In this document: in pieces, positions 19,318 to 27,425 of the stretch | Layout of the letters: each line of letters begins with the position of its first letter | How positions within the stretch are numbered: position 1 is the stretch's first letter | DNA from: Prevotella conceptionensis 9403948 | Lineage (GTDB): Bacteria; Bacteroidota; Bacteroidia; Bacteroidales; Bacteroidaceae | DNA: 64,000 nucleotides | Direction of reading: 5' to 3' | Assembly (NCBI RefSeq): GCF_000312305.1 | Contig: NZ_HE999454.1 | Location: forward strand, 5,530-69,529 | Notes under the pieces: generated by a model | Databases searched by the model: none | Seen by the model: only the letters and a program-made list of their open reading frames with translations | What the model was told of the DNA's origin: nothing | Program-made: the position numbers and the translations under genes

Positions 19318-20205
19318 ATGAACAATAAAAACAAAGGGCAAGACTACGACCGCTACGATGTGGCCGAAGAAAGCATGCTGCTTGATTGGCTGCTGCGCAA
19401 TGTCAAAGGTAAGAGCCGAAACAAGTTGAAAGACATTCTGCGTGGACACGGCGTGTACGTAAACGGCAAGTGCATTACGCGGTTCGACTATCAGCTTGTG
19501 CCTGGCATGAAGGTAACCGTGAGCCGAACAAAAAAAGCGGCTCCGTTTAAGAGTCGCTACATCAAGATTGTGTACGAAGACCGTTACCTCATCATTGTAG
19601 ACAAAAGCGCAGGTGTTTTGTCTATGGCGGCAGGCCAATCGTCGGTAAACGTTAAGTCGATACTCGACAGCTATCTCGAAAATAGCGGTCAGAAGTGTCG
19701 CGCACATGTTGTGCACCGGCTCGACCGCGAAACAAGTGGTTTGTTGGTTTATGCTAAGGACATGGAAACCGAGCAAATATTGGAACGCAATTGGCACGAC
19801 ATGGTGTACGACCGCCGCTATGTGGCCGTAGTTTCTGGTGAAATCGTAGACGAAGGCGGAACAATAAGCAGCTGGTTGAAAGACAATAGCTCGTATGTCA
19901 CATACTCGTCGCCCGTGGATAATGGCGGAAAGTATGCCGTAACCCATTTCCATGTGCTGAACCGCACCACAACCCACTCGCTTGTAGAATACAAACTGGA
20001 AACGGGACGTAAGAACCAAATACGCGTGCACTCGGCAGACATAGGTCATCCCGTGTGTGGCGACCTTAAATATGGTAATGGCGACAATCCCATTGGCCGC
20101 TTATGCCTACACGCTTACATGCTATGCTTCTATCATCCCGTAACACGCGAGCGGATGGAATTTAACACACCCATACCCCAAACCTTTAAACAATTATTCA
20201 AATAA
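19318..20205 (+). CDS. RluA-family pseudouridine synthase
   Basis: The 295-residue protein has an N-terminal S4-like RNA-binding region (about residues 15-70, with KSRNKLKDILRGHGVYVNG) and a RluA catalytic domain. The family motif VHRLDRETSGLL near residue 137 contains the catalytic aspartate. It isomerises uridine to pseudouridine in rRNA or tRNA. Which position it modifies cannot be read from the sequence. The small membrane protein starting at 20210 follows after a four-base gap. Confidence 0.93.
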   Translation: MNNKNKGQDYDRYDVAEESMLLDWLLRNVKGKSRNKLKDILRGHGVYVNGKCITRFDYQLVPGMKVTVSRTKKAAPFKSRYIKIVYEDRYLIIVDKSAGVLSMAAGQSSVNVKSILDSYLENSGQKCRAHVVHRLDRETSGLLVYAKDMETEQILERNWHDMVYDRRYVAVVSGEIVDEGGTISSWLKDNSSYVTYSSPVDNGGKYAVTHFHVLNRTTTHSLVEYKLETGRKNQIRVHSADIGHPVCGDLKYGNGDNPIGRLCLHAYMLCFYHPVTRERMEFNTPIPQTFKQLFK

Positions 20206-20209
20206 ACTT

Positions 20210-20365
20210 ATGTCGAGCTTATCTTATTTTATCTTTGTGCTTGTGGCCATCATCATTGGCGTGGTGGTAGTTAAGAAAGTTACAGGTTGCCTGATACGTC
20301 TTGTTGTCGTATCGGTGCTGTTGGCCATCTTGGCTTACTTGTATTTCACTTATTTCAGCGCATAA
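20210..20365 (+). CDS. 51-residue hydrophobic membrane protein
   Basis: A short frame starts with ATG at 20210, four bases past the pseudouridine synthase stop, and ends with TAA at 20363-20365. The product has two membrane-spanning stretches (about residues 4-21 and 28-48) separated by a basic VKKVTG turn. Position and clean composition suggest a real, co-transcribed gene, but no family is recognised. Function unknown. Confidence 0.6.
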   Translation: MSSLSYFIFVLVAIIIGVVVVKKVTGCLIRLVVVSVLLAILAYLYFTYFSA

Positions 20366-20400
20366 CAGCGGTGCCCTTAGTGGGCACACACCGCCTTAAA

Positions 20401-21450
20401 CTATACCGATATTTCGCCAGCGATGCTCTTGTGCATCAGCTTTCTTACCATTCCGTTGTCGCGATACATGCCTTGCAGAAACATCAGTTTGGCCAAGGCA
20501 GCCTCAACGGTACTGTCGTAACCCGTCACTACACCTGCATTTTTCAGCTGAAAACCCGTGTCGTAACGTTCCATTTCAACACTTCCGGCAATACATTGGC
20601 TGATGTTCACCACCACCACACCGCGGTTGGCGGCCTCTTTTAGCAGCTTCATCAACCACGGATGTTGCGGAGCGTTACCGCTACCATAACTTCTCATCAC
20701 GATACTACGAAGTTCGGGAGCCTCTATCATGTGGCGAACAATGTTTTCTTGTATGCCAGGAAAGATAGATAATATCGTGAGATTGGAGTCGAGAGCGGTG
20801 TGCGGCACCATCGGTTGCTCATAGTCTGGCTTTAATATTTCGTGGTGATGAAAGTTAAAGTTGATGCCCGCATCGCAAAGCGAGGGATAATTAAACGACT
20901 CGAAAGCATTAAACCCTTCGGCGTTTTGCTTGGTCGAACGGTTGCCGCGCAACAGTTTTCCACTGAAATATATACATACCTCTGGCACCATTGGCCTGCC
21001 GTCTTCGTGGTGCGAGGCCGCCAAGTCGATGCTTGTAACAAGGTTTTCCTTGCCGTCGGTGCGCAATTGGCCGATGGGCAACTGGCTACCTGTTAGCACA
21101 ACGGGCTTGGTAAGGTTCTCCAACATAAACGAAAGGGCCGATGCCGTGTAAGCCATCGTATCCGTTCCGTGCAAAATAACAAAGCCGTCGTAACGGTCGT
21201 AGTTGTCGGCAATGATGCCCACAAGGTGCGCCCACAGCCGCGGAGACATGTCGCTTGAATCGATGGGCGAGGCAAACTGATACACCTCAATACTCGTTTT
21301 AAGGTATTTAAATTCAGGTAGATTGTCTACCAAGCAGTTAAAGTCGAGCGGTTCGAGGGCACCCGTGGCAGGATTTTTGCCCATTCCGATGGTTCCACCC
21401 GTGTAGATAAGCAGCACCTTGTTGGTTCTTTGATATGTGAAACTTGCCAT
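20401..21450 (-). CDS. ansA: Type I L-asparaginase
   Basis: The 349-residue protein has both catalytic signatures of bacterial asparaginases: IYTGGTIGM near residue 16 (first catalytic threonine) and ILHGTDTMAYTAS near 93 (second threonine with its Asp). There is no signal peptide, so it is the cytosolic type I. It hydrolyses asparagine to aspartate and ammonia. It is divergent to uxaC and has a well-formed promoter 30-60 bases upstream. Confidence 0.94.
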   Translation of the reverse strand: MASFTYQRTNKVLLIYTGGTIGMGKNPATGALEPLDFNCLVDNLPEFKYLKTSIEVYQFASPIDSSDMSPRLWAHLVGIIADNYDRYDGFVILHGTDTMAYTASALSFMLENLTKPVVLTGSQLPIGQLRTDGKENLVTSIDLAASHHEDGRPMVPEVCIYFSGKLLRGNRSTKQNAEGFNAFESFNYPSLCDAGINFNFHHHEILKPDYEQPMVPHTALDSNLTILSIFPGIQENIVRHMIEAPELRSIVMRSYGSGNAPQHPWLMKLLKEAANRGVVVVNISQCIAGSVEMERYDTGFQLKNAGVVTGYDSTVEAALAKLMFLQGMYRDNGMVRKLMHKSIAGEISV

Positions 21451-21481
21451 AACGACAATTTTTTAAACTTAATTTTTGCTG

Positions 21482-21512
21482 CAAATTTACGTCAAATCTT
21501 TCGTAAATCAAA
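21482..21512 (-). promoter_or_regulatory. ansA promoter
   Basis: On the minus strand TTTG (21512-21509) and TAAATTTG (21489-21482) have a 19-base spacer. It overlaps the divergent uxaC promoter. Confidence 0.75.
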
Positions 21513-21529
21513 AAATAAATGTATATTTG
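21499..21529 (+). promoter_or_regulatory. uxaC promoter
   Basis: TTTC (21499-21502) and TATATTTG (21522-21529) have a 19-base spacer, leaving a leader of roughly 140 bases before uxaC. Confidence 0.65.
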
Positions 21530-21673
21530 CGTTGCGTAAACAGAAGGTCTAGAACACCTTGTTTTGGGCATTGTGTTATCCGTTTGCAGCAACTAGCCTG
21601 CAAAGTGTAGCCGAAAGGCTGCTTGTGCCTGTCGGTTTTGCAGTAATCAACACGACAAAGAAACTTATCTATA

Positions 21674-23071
21674 ATGCTATATATAGACGAAAATATTCTT
21701 CTTGAGACCGATTTTGCCCAAGAACTCTATCGCAAACATGCGCAGCGAGTGGCGGTGATAGACTATCACAGCCACATTTCGCCGCACGATGTGGCCGTAA
21801 ACCGCACCTTCGACACCATCACTTGCATCTGGATGGAAAACAATCCGTACGTCTGGAGAGCCATGAGGGCAAATGGCGTGGAAGAGAAATACTGCACGGG
21901 AACAGAGGCCGACGATTGGCAACGCTTTGAAAAGTGGGCACAAACCATGCCTTACCTCATGCGCAGTCCGCTATATCTGTGGTCGCACTTGGCCTTGAAG
22001 TCGGTCTTTGGAATTAACGAGCCACTGAATGCGCAGTCGGCTCGCCGCATATTCGATGCTTGCAACGAGCAGTTGCAAGGTGGAGAACTTAGCGCGCGGT
22101 CGCTGTTACGCCGCTTTCGCATAGCTTGTGTTTGCACCATCGACGACCCAATAGACACCCTTGACCACCATCGGAAACTGAAACGTGAGGGATGTGACAT
22201 ACAGATGTTACCCACTTGGCGACCCGACAAGGCCATGAACATCGAGAAGAAAGAGTTTCGCGGCTACGTAAAGCAGTTGGGCGAGGCGGCAAACATAGAA
22301 ATTTCTACCTTTGAGAGCATGATGGATGCCTTGCAAAGACGGCACGATTTCTTTGCGCAAAACGGCTGTTGCATGGCCGACCACCAACTAGAAGAGTTTT
22401 ACGACGAGGAATATACCGACTCGCAAATAGAGATAATCTTTGAAAAGGCCATGCGCGGACAAGACCTTTCGCGTGGAGAAGTGCGCCAATACAAGCACTG
22501 CTTTTTGAAACGTACGGCCGAAATGAACCAAGAAAGCAATTGGACACAACAATATCATTATGGCATTCTGCTCGACAACAATTCGCTTTTGTACGATGCC
22601 TTGGGGCAAGGCGTGGGTGCCGACTCGATTGGCGAGCCCTATACGGCGCATGCCATGAGCCATTTCCTCGACGATTTGCACACACGCGGCAAGCTGACCC
22701 GCACCATATTGACCTGCATGAACCCTGCCGACAACGACATGCTCTGCTCTATGACGGGCAATTTTCAAGAGCCTGGCATACCAGGAAAGCTGCAATTCGG
22801 CATGGGATGGTGGTCTAACGCCCAGCCGGGAGACATCAACGAACAGATAAACGCCCTCTCGCGTTTCGGTCTTTTGGGACGTTCCATTGGTGTTTCTACG
22901 GGTTCGCGTTCGTTGCTCTCGCTTGTTCGGCACGAGTATTTCAGGCGTTTGCTTTGCAATCTCTTGGGCAACGATGTGGCAAAGGGGCTTCTTCCTGCCG
23001 ACATCGACTCGTTGGGCACACTGGTCGAAGACGTTTGCTGTAACAACGCACACCGATTTTTCGGGTTCTAA
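21674..23071 (+). CDS. uxaC: Glucuronate isomerase
   Basis: The 465-residue protein fits UxaC: DYHSHISPHDVAVNR with the metal-binding HSH pair near residue 30, a WRAMRANG segment, CTIDDPIDTLDHH near 155, and a C-terminal end (LCNLLGND, DVCCNNAHRFFGF). It isomerises D-glucuronate to D-fructuronate, and galacturonate to tagaturonate, for uronic-acid catabolism. No other uronate genes are nearby. It is divergent to ansA with overlapping promoters. Confidence 0.93.
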   Translation: MLYIDENILLETDFAQELYRKHAQRVAVIDYHSHISPHDVAVNRTFDTITCIWMENNPYVWRAMRANGVEEKYCTGTEADDWQRFEKWAQTMPYLMRSPLYLWSHLALKSVFGINEPLNAQSARRIFDACNEQLQGGELSARSLLRRFRIACVCTIDDPIDTLDHHRKLKREGCDIQMLPTWRPDKAMNIEKKEFRGYVKQLGEAANIEISTFESMMDALQRRHDFFAQNGCCMADHQLEEFYDEEYTDSQIEIIFEKAMRGQDLSRGEVRQYKHCFLKRTAEMNQESNWTQQYHYGILLDNNSLLYDALGQGVGADSIGEPYTAHAMSHFLDDLHTRGKLTRTILTCMNPADNDMLCSMTGNFQEPGIPGKLQFGMGWWSNAQPGDINEQINALSRFGLLGRSIGVSTGSRSLLSLVRHEYFRRLLCNLLGNDVAKGLLPADIDSLGTLVEDVCCNNAHRFFGF

Positions 23072-23275
23072 GAGGCTTAATGGTTTGAAGGAAAAGCTTG
23101 TTACACGGGCGTTGCAGGTTTATAAGCACGCTAAATCCACATTACACAAGCAACCGGCTTGTAACACATGAAACAGACCCCACAAGTTCGGAAGCTCAAA
23201 AGAACAACAAGCCCAACTAGCTAATTAACTTCATTCATGTCTATTGCTGACATATATTTAATAACTTAATTTTAA

Positions 23276-24013
23276 ATGACTAACAACATGAACAGAACAT
23301 TTAAAACACTAGTGGCGCTGCTCCTTACCGCACTTTGCTTTGTGCAATGCAGCCAAACCGACAACAAAAGCCTGCGCATAAAAGGTAAGCTAGAAGGCGT
23401 AAAAGACTCGTTGCTATTCTCGATTATGGCTATCGAAAACGGCGATCCTGTTGCTCACGACACCATTATAAGTACCAAAGGTGGCGAGTTCGACTTCACC
23501 ATGCACCTAGATAGTGCGGCAGTGATGACCGTTAGCGACAAGGCTAACGACAAATACGACACACTTGCAGGGTTCTACTGCGTGGCTGTACCTGGCGAAG
23601 AGATGGTTTTAAAGGGCAACATCAATAAAGGATGGAGTTATAGCGGCAGCAAGTTCTATCGCGAACTTAACGAGGTGGAACAGGCCGTACAGCCAATCAA
23701 CTTGGAGATAAGGGACTTTACTGCGGAATGGAACAAGCTAATGGCGGCTGGAAAGATAAATGATGACGTGGAGAAGAAGTTCTCAGACCGTGAAGAGGCC
23801 TTGTATAAGAAACTAGAAACCGCCTGTTTGGCATTTGCAAAGGCACATCCCGACATGGAGGCAGCAGTTAGTTTGCTTAACTATTTGAACGTGGAGAGTT
23901 CGGAAAAGCTCGTTAAGTTGCTTGATCCCAAGGTGCTTAATGGACGTATGAAGGCTTATGTTAACCCACGAATTAACCAACCCGACATAGAACCGTTGTC
24001 GATTCCCGAATAA
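23276..24013 (+). CDS. Lipoprotein with DUF4369-like domain
   Basis: The 245-residue protein has a lipoprotein signal (hydrophobic stretch ending LCFVQC-S; an internal ATG at 23288 would be an equally good start). The mature N-terminus (RIKGKLEGVKDSLLFS, then an EMVLKG segment) matches DUF4369, which in Bacteroidetes usually precedes a thioredoxin-like domain. Here no CxxC domain follows; the second half is helical. It may be a stand-alone or shortened form of the family. Outer-membrane or periplasmic anchoring is likely; role unknown. Confidence 0.7.
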   Translation: MTNNMNRTFKTLVALLLTALCFVQCSQTDNKSLRIKGKLEGVKDSLLFSIMAIENGDPVAHDTIISTKGGEFDFTMHLDSAAVMTVSDKANDKYDTLAGFYCVAVPGEEMVLKGNINKGWSYSGSKFYRELNEVEQAVQPINLEIRDFTAEWNKLMAAGKINDDVEKKFSDREEALYKKLETACLAFAKAHPDMEAAVSLLNYLNVESSEKLVKLLDPKVLNGRMKAYVNPRINQPDIEPLSIPE

Positions 24014-24047
24014 AGAGAGTCTTTTAAGTAGATAAGACAAAAACATA

Positions 24048-24090
24048 TTGCGGCCATATCCCATTTGTTCAGCATATGGGGTGGCCGCAA
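24048..24090. terminator. GC-rich hairpin, possible terminator
   Basis: TTGCGGCCA pairs with TGGCCGCAA (9 base pairs), with CCCAT/ATGGG inside. No T tract follows, so it may be a structure other than a terminator. Confidence 0.45.
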
Positions 24091-24157
24091 CAACTCGCGG
24101 CCGAACCATAGTTTGGTTATGTATATCAGGCCGGTATAAGATTGTATCAGTGAACAA

Positions 24158-24976
24158 ATGAAGATGAGAAAAGTGTTAATGCTGTTGGTTTTCTTTGGTT
24201 TGCACCTTGCTGCAAGAGCTCAGAAAACCGACAAGGGTAATTTTGTGACCAAGGTAAATGCAATACCCAAAGGCTATAACTTTTGGGTTTACACGCCCAC
24301 TGAGTACGAAGTGGATCAGCATCCCTTGCCATTGGTAATCTTTCTGCATGGCGCCAGCCTTTGTGGCAACAACTTGCAACGCGTTCGTCGCTATGGAGTT
24401 CTCGATGCAATAGACCGCGGAAAGATTATCCCTACACTTGTTGTGGCACCTCAAAACCCAGGGGGAGCATGGAGTCCGCAGAAGATTAACGACCTTTTGG
24501 AATGGACCAAAGCCCACTATAGGGTAGATACCACGCGTGTCTATGTGCTGGGTATGAGCTTGGGGGGCTACGGAACGATGGACTTTGTGGACGCATACCC
24601 AGAGAAAATTGCTGCAGCCATGGCGCTTTGTGGGGGCTGTTCGCGCAACGATGTCAGCGGAATTGGCCTCGTTCCGATGTGGATAATGCACGGAACTGCC
24701 GACAGAGCGGTACCAATGAAACAATCGGAAGTGGTGGTAAACAAGCTTAAAGCCCAAGGCAACGACAAACTGCTGCGCTACGATTGGATTCAAGGTGGCT
24801 CGCACGGGTTGCTGGCACGATTGTTCTACCTACAAAAAACCTACGATTGGCTCTTTTCGCATTCGCTACGCGACAATCCCCGAACGATAGACATGCACTT
24901 CGAAATAACTCGTGCAGACATCAACCAGACCTATCAAGAACTAAAAAGATTGCCTTCGTGGTATGATAACGACTGA
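24158..24976 (+). CDS. Exported alpha/beta-hydrolase (esterase/phospholipase type)
   Basis: The 272-residue protein has a signal peptide (cleavage near ARAQ). Its alpha/beta-hydrolase core shows an oxyanion-loop segment VIFLHGASLCGNN near 66, the nucleophile elbow GMSLGGYG near 131, the acid in HGTADRAVP near 181, and the histidine in GGSHGLL near 214. The family hydrolyses esters, including feruloyl or acetyl esters and polyesters. The substrate cannot be assigned from sequence. It seems monocistronic and convergent to tyrA. Confidence 0.85.
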   Translation: MKMRKVLMLLVFFGLHLAARAQKTDKGNFVTKVNAIPKGYNFWVYTPTEYEVDQHPLPLVIFLHGASLCGNNLQRVRRYGVLDAIDRGKIIPTLVVAPQNPGGAWSPQKINDLLEWTKAHYRVDTTRVYVLGMSLGGYGTMDFVDAYPEKIAAAMALCGGCSRNDVSGIGLVPMWIMHGTADRAVPMKQSEVVVNKLKAQGNDKLLRYDWIQGGSHGLLARLFYLQKTYDWLFSHSLRDNPRTIDMHFEITRADINQTYQELKRLPSWYDND

Positions 24977-25039
24977 TTTTGTAGCTAAAAATCAAGGGGT
25001 TTTATCCTTTAAACAACGAACAGCAGCGCACGTATGCAC

Positions 25040-25175
25040 CAGTACAAGCAGCTTGTAGTGGCACTACAAAGGTGCTTGTACTGATGCTACAAGATACTTA
25101 TACAGACCTTCAAACAACTTGTAGTGCAACCACAAGCGGCTTATAGACCCACTACAAGCGGCATTGTACCGATAC
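25040..25175. repeat. Cluster of palindromic ACAAG/CTTGT repeats
   Basis: An 11-base-pair inverted repeat CAGTACAAGCA/TGCTTGTACTG (25040-25050 with 25073-25083) encloses TTGTAGTG/CACTACAA. Further imperfect units (ACAACTTGTAGTGC, CACTACAAGCGGC, ATTGTACC) continue to about 25175. It lies between two convergent genes, and no coding frame explains it. Confidence 0.7.
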
Positions 25176-25286
25176 ATTGCTTGCAACTGGATGGCAGATG
25201 TATTTCTAAAACCAATTCTTTTATTATCCAAGGCGAAAGCACCTTTTAGCTCTTTTCACCCTTATATCCCTTTAAGATAACCTTTT

Positions 25287-26072
25287 TCACTCCTTCCCCT
25301 TAACCACATTCTTTCTTATTTTCACAAGATACTCCTTCATTCCGTCGGCATCTTTCTTGTCGATGATGTCGAGCAGGTTGTTTAGTTCGTCGCGAATGTG
25401 GCCCACTTGTTCGGCAGTATAAGGGTTGAAAAGAATTTCGCGCAACAAAAAGTCGTCCTCACCCAATACACCGCGCGCAATGTTAAGATGGCGTTTGAAC
25501 GTTGTTCCGGGCGCATCTTGCGGTTTCATCACCGCAGCAAACACAAAAGTACTTACAAAGGGGATGCTTAAAGAATAGGCCACGGTGCGGTCGTGTTGTT
25601 CAAACGTGTACTCATGAATGTTCAATCCCAGCCTACTGTACAAGTCGCGAAAGAAGATACGCCCCATATAATCGCCCTCGCTGATGATAATAGCGTTCTC
25701 ATCGCTCAGCTGATTGAGGTTGGCGAAGGTTGGTCCGAACATTGGATGCGACGAGACAAAGGGATGATTACAACCTTCGTAATACTCGTGCAGACCCGTT
25801 TTAACCGATGCGATGTCGCTCACGATGCACTGCTGGGGCAGAAAAGGCATCACCGACTCAAACGCTGCGATGGTGTATTTCATCGTTACGGCATTGATGA
25901 GCAACTGCGGTTCAAATTGTTTCACCTCTTCCAACGAAGTAAAACGCGCGCAATTGTATGTAAACCTCATTCTACGCGGCTCTTGATCGTAAACGGCAAC
26001 CTCGTGTTCGAAACTCAACAAGTCGGTAAAAAAGCTTCCCATCTTGCCTGCGCCCAGTATTAATATCTTCAT
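25287..26072 (-). CDS. tyrA: Prephenate dehydrogenase
   Basis: The 261-residue protein begins with a Rossmann strand and ILGAGKMGSFF, followed by SDIASVKTGL and SSHPMFGPTF, all typical of prephenate/arogenate dehydrogenases. It makes 4-hydroxyphenylpyruvate for tyrosine. No chorismate mutase domain is fused; the mutase is at the end of the DAHP synthase four bases upstream. It is the last gene of the Phe/Tyr cluster. Confidence 0.92.
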   Translation of the reverse strand: MKILILGAGKMGSFFTDLLSFEHEVAVYDQEPRRMRFTYNCARFTSLEEVKQFEPQLLINAVTMKYTIAAFESVMPFLPQQCIVSDIASVKTGLHEYYEGCNHPFVSSHPMFGPTFANLNQLSDENAIIISEGDYMGRIFFRDLYSRLGLNIHEYTFEQHDRTVAYSLSIPFVSTFVFAAVMKPQDAPGTTFKRHLNIARGVLGEDDFLLREILFNPYTAEQVGHIRDELNNLLDIIDKKDADGMKEYLVKIRKNVVKGKE

Positions 26073-26076
26073 CTTT

Positions 26077-27141
26077 CTACTTGTTTATAATCTCTATCTG
26101 TTGTCTAACCGACTCTTCGTGCACACTTTCGAACACCGTTGCCACAAATTCGGGACTCATACCACACAACGCACCTTGCGCACCACGTTTCTCTAATATT
26201 TCATTATAGCGGCTAGCCTGAAACACCGTCATGTTATGTTCCTTCTTATACTGTCCAATCTGCCTGCAAACACGCATGCGCTTGGCCAGCAGTTCCATCA
26301 ATTGGTTGTCTAAGTCGTCAATTTGTTGGCGCAATTGGATAATCCCTTCCTGCACTTGACTTTTGTCTCGCACGATTAGTAGCGACAAAATATAGTCCAA
26401 CACATCGGGCGTAACCTGCTGTTTGGCATCGCTCCATGCCTTGTCGGGGTTGCAATGGCTTTCCACAATCAGTCCGTCGAATCCCAAATCCATAGCTTGT
26501 TGGCACAACGGAGCCACCAATTCGCGCCTTCCGCCGATGTGACTTGGGTCGCAGATAATGGGCAACGCTGGTATTCTACGGCGAAGTTCTAGCGGTATTT
26601 GCCACATGGGCGAGTTGCGATACATCTTGTTGTCGTAGCTCGAAAAGCCGCGATGTATGGCCGCCAACCGCTTAATGCCTGCCTGATTGATACGTTCCAT
26701 GCCGCCTATCCACAGTTCCAAATCGGGGTTCACAGGGTTTTTAACCAGCACAGGCAAATCCATCCCGCTCAAACTATCGGCCAAAGCCTGCATCGCAAAA
26801 GGGTTGGCACACGTGCGTGCACCAATCCAAAGGATGTCAACCCCATGTTTAAGGCATAGTTCCACGTGTTCGGGTGTGGCCACTTCGGTGGCAATGAGCA
26901 TGCCCGTTTCCTCCTTTACACGTGCTAGCCACGGCAAAGCCGCCTCGCCGTTGCCTTCAAACCCACCCGGCTTGGTGCGTGGTTTCCATGCGCCTGCCCT
27001 GAAAATATGGCAGCCTTTCTGTGCCAAAGTATTGGCAGCCTGCATTACTTGCTCTTCGGTTTCGGCCGAACAGGGTCCAGCCATCACGATGGGGCGTTCG
27101 TTATCACTAGGTAAGTTAAGGGGTAATAAGTCTAGTTCCAT
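26077..27141 (-). CDS. Bifunctional DAHP synthase / chorismate mutase
   Basis: The 354-residue protein joins two domains. Residues about 1-255 are a type I-beta DAHP synthase (VMAGPCSAETEEQ, FRAGAWKPRTKPGGFEG, ICDPSHIGGRRELV, IVESHCNPDKAWSD). Residues about 265-354 are an AroQ chorismate mutase (LRQQIDDLDNQLMELLAKRM, RYNEILEKRG). So one chain catalyses the first shikimate step and the entry into the Phe/Tyr branch; fused mutases of this type often give feedback control by prephenate. It lies four bases before tyrA and 284 bases after the aminotransferase. Confidence 0.95.
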   Translation of the reverse strand: MELDLLPLNLPSDNERPIVMAGPCSAETEEQVMQAANTLAQKGCHIFRAGAWKPRTKPGGFEGNGEAALPWLARVKEETGMLIATEVATPEHVELCLKHGVDILWIGARTCANPFAMQALADSLSGMDLPVLVKNPVNPDLELWIGGMERINQAGIKRLAAIHRGFSSYDNKMYRNSPMWQIPLELRRRIPALPIICDPSHIGGRRELVAPLCQQAMDLGFDGLIVESHCNPDKAWSDAKQQVTPDVLDYILSLLIVRDKSQVQEGIIQLRQQIDDLDNQLMELLAKRMRVCRQIGQYKKEHNMTVFQASRYNEILEKRGAQGALCGMSPEFVATVFESVHEESVRQQIEIINK

Positions 27142-27425
27142 ATCTTTTTCCTATTATATCGTTGTTATTTGGGGTTAATGGGTTTATGAGTTGTTGAGCT
27201 TGCAAATTGTTTGGCCTTTAAAATTTTCCTGAATTTATACGTTCTTTTTCGTTCCTCGAAAAGTGCGTTTTCTCGCCATGACAATGTCCGAGCAAGCTCG
27301 ACATTGTTCATTTGGCTTAACGAAAACGTTCTTTGGCTTATCCTCAATGGTTCGTGTGATAGAACTAGTAAGCTTAGAACTTAAAAACTCATTAACTGCT
27401 TAACTCATTAACTTAAAAACTCAAT
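27142..27425 (-). repeat. Intergenic spacer with hairpin and octamer repeats
   Basis: This 284-base spacer splits the Phe/Tyr cluster. It has a hairpin at 27281-27307 (ACAATGTC/GACATTGT plus an inner GAG/CTC) and a block of 8-base units at 27366-27425 (AACTTAAA, AACTCATT, AACTGCTT and others). A 60-codon minus-strand frame at 27165-27347 is likely a by-product. It may be an inserted repeat; whether it ends or passes transcription is unknown. Confidence 0.6.
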
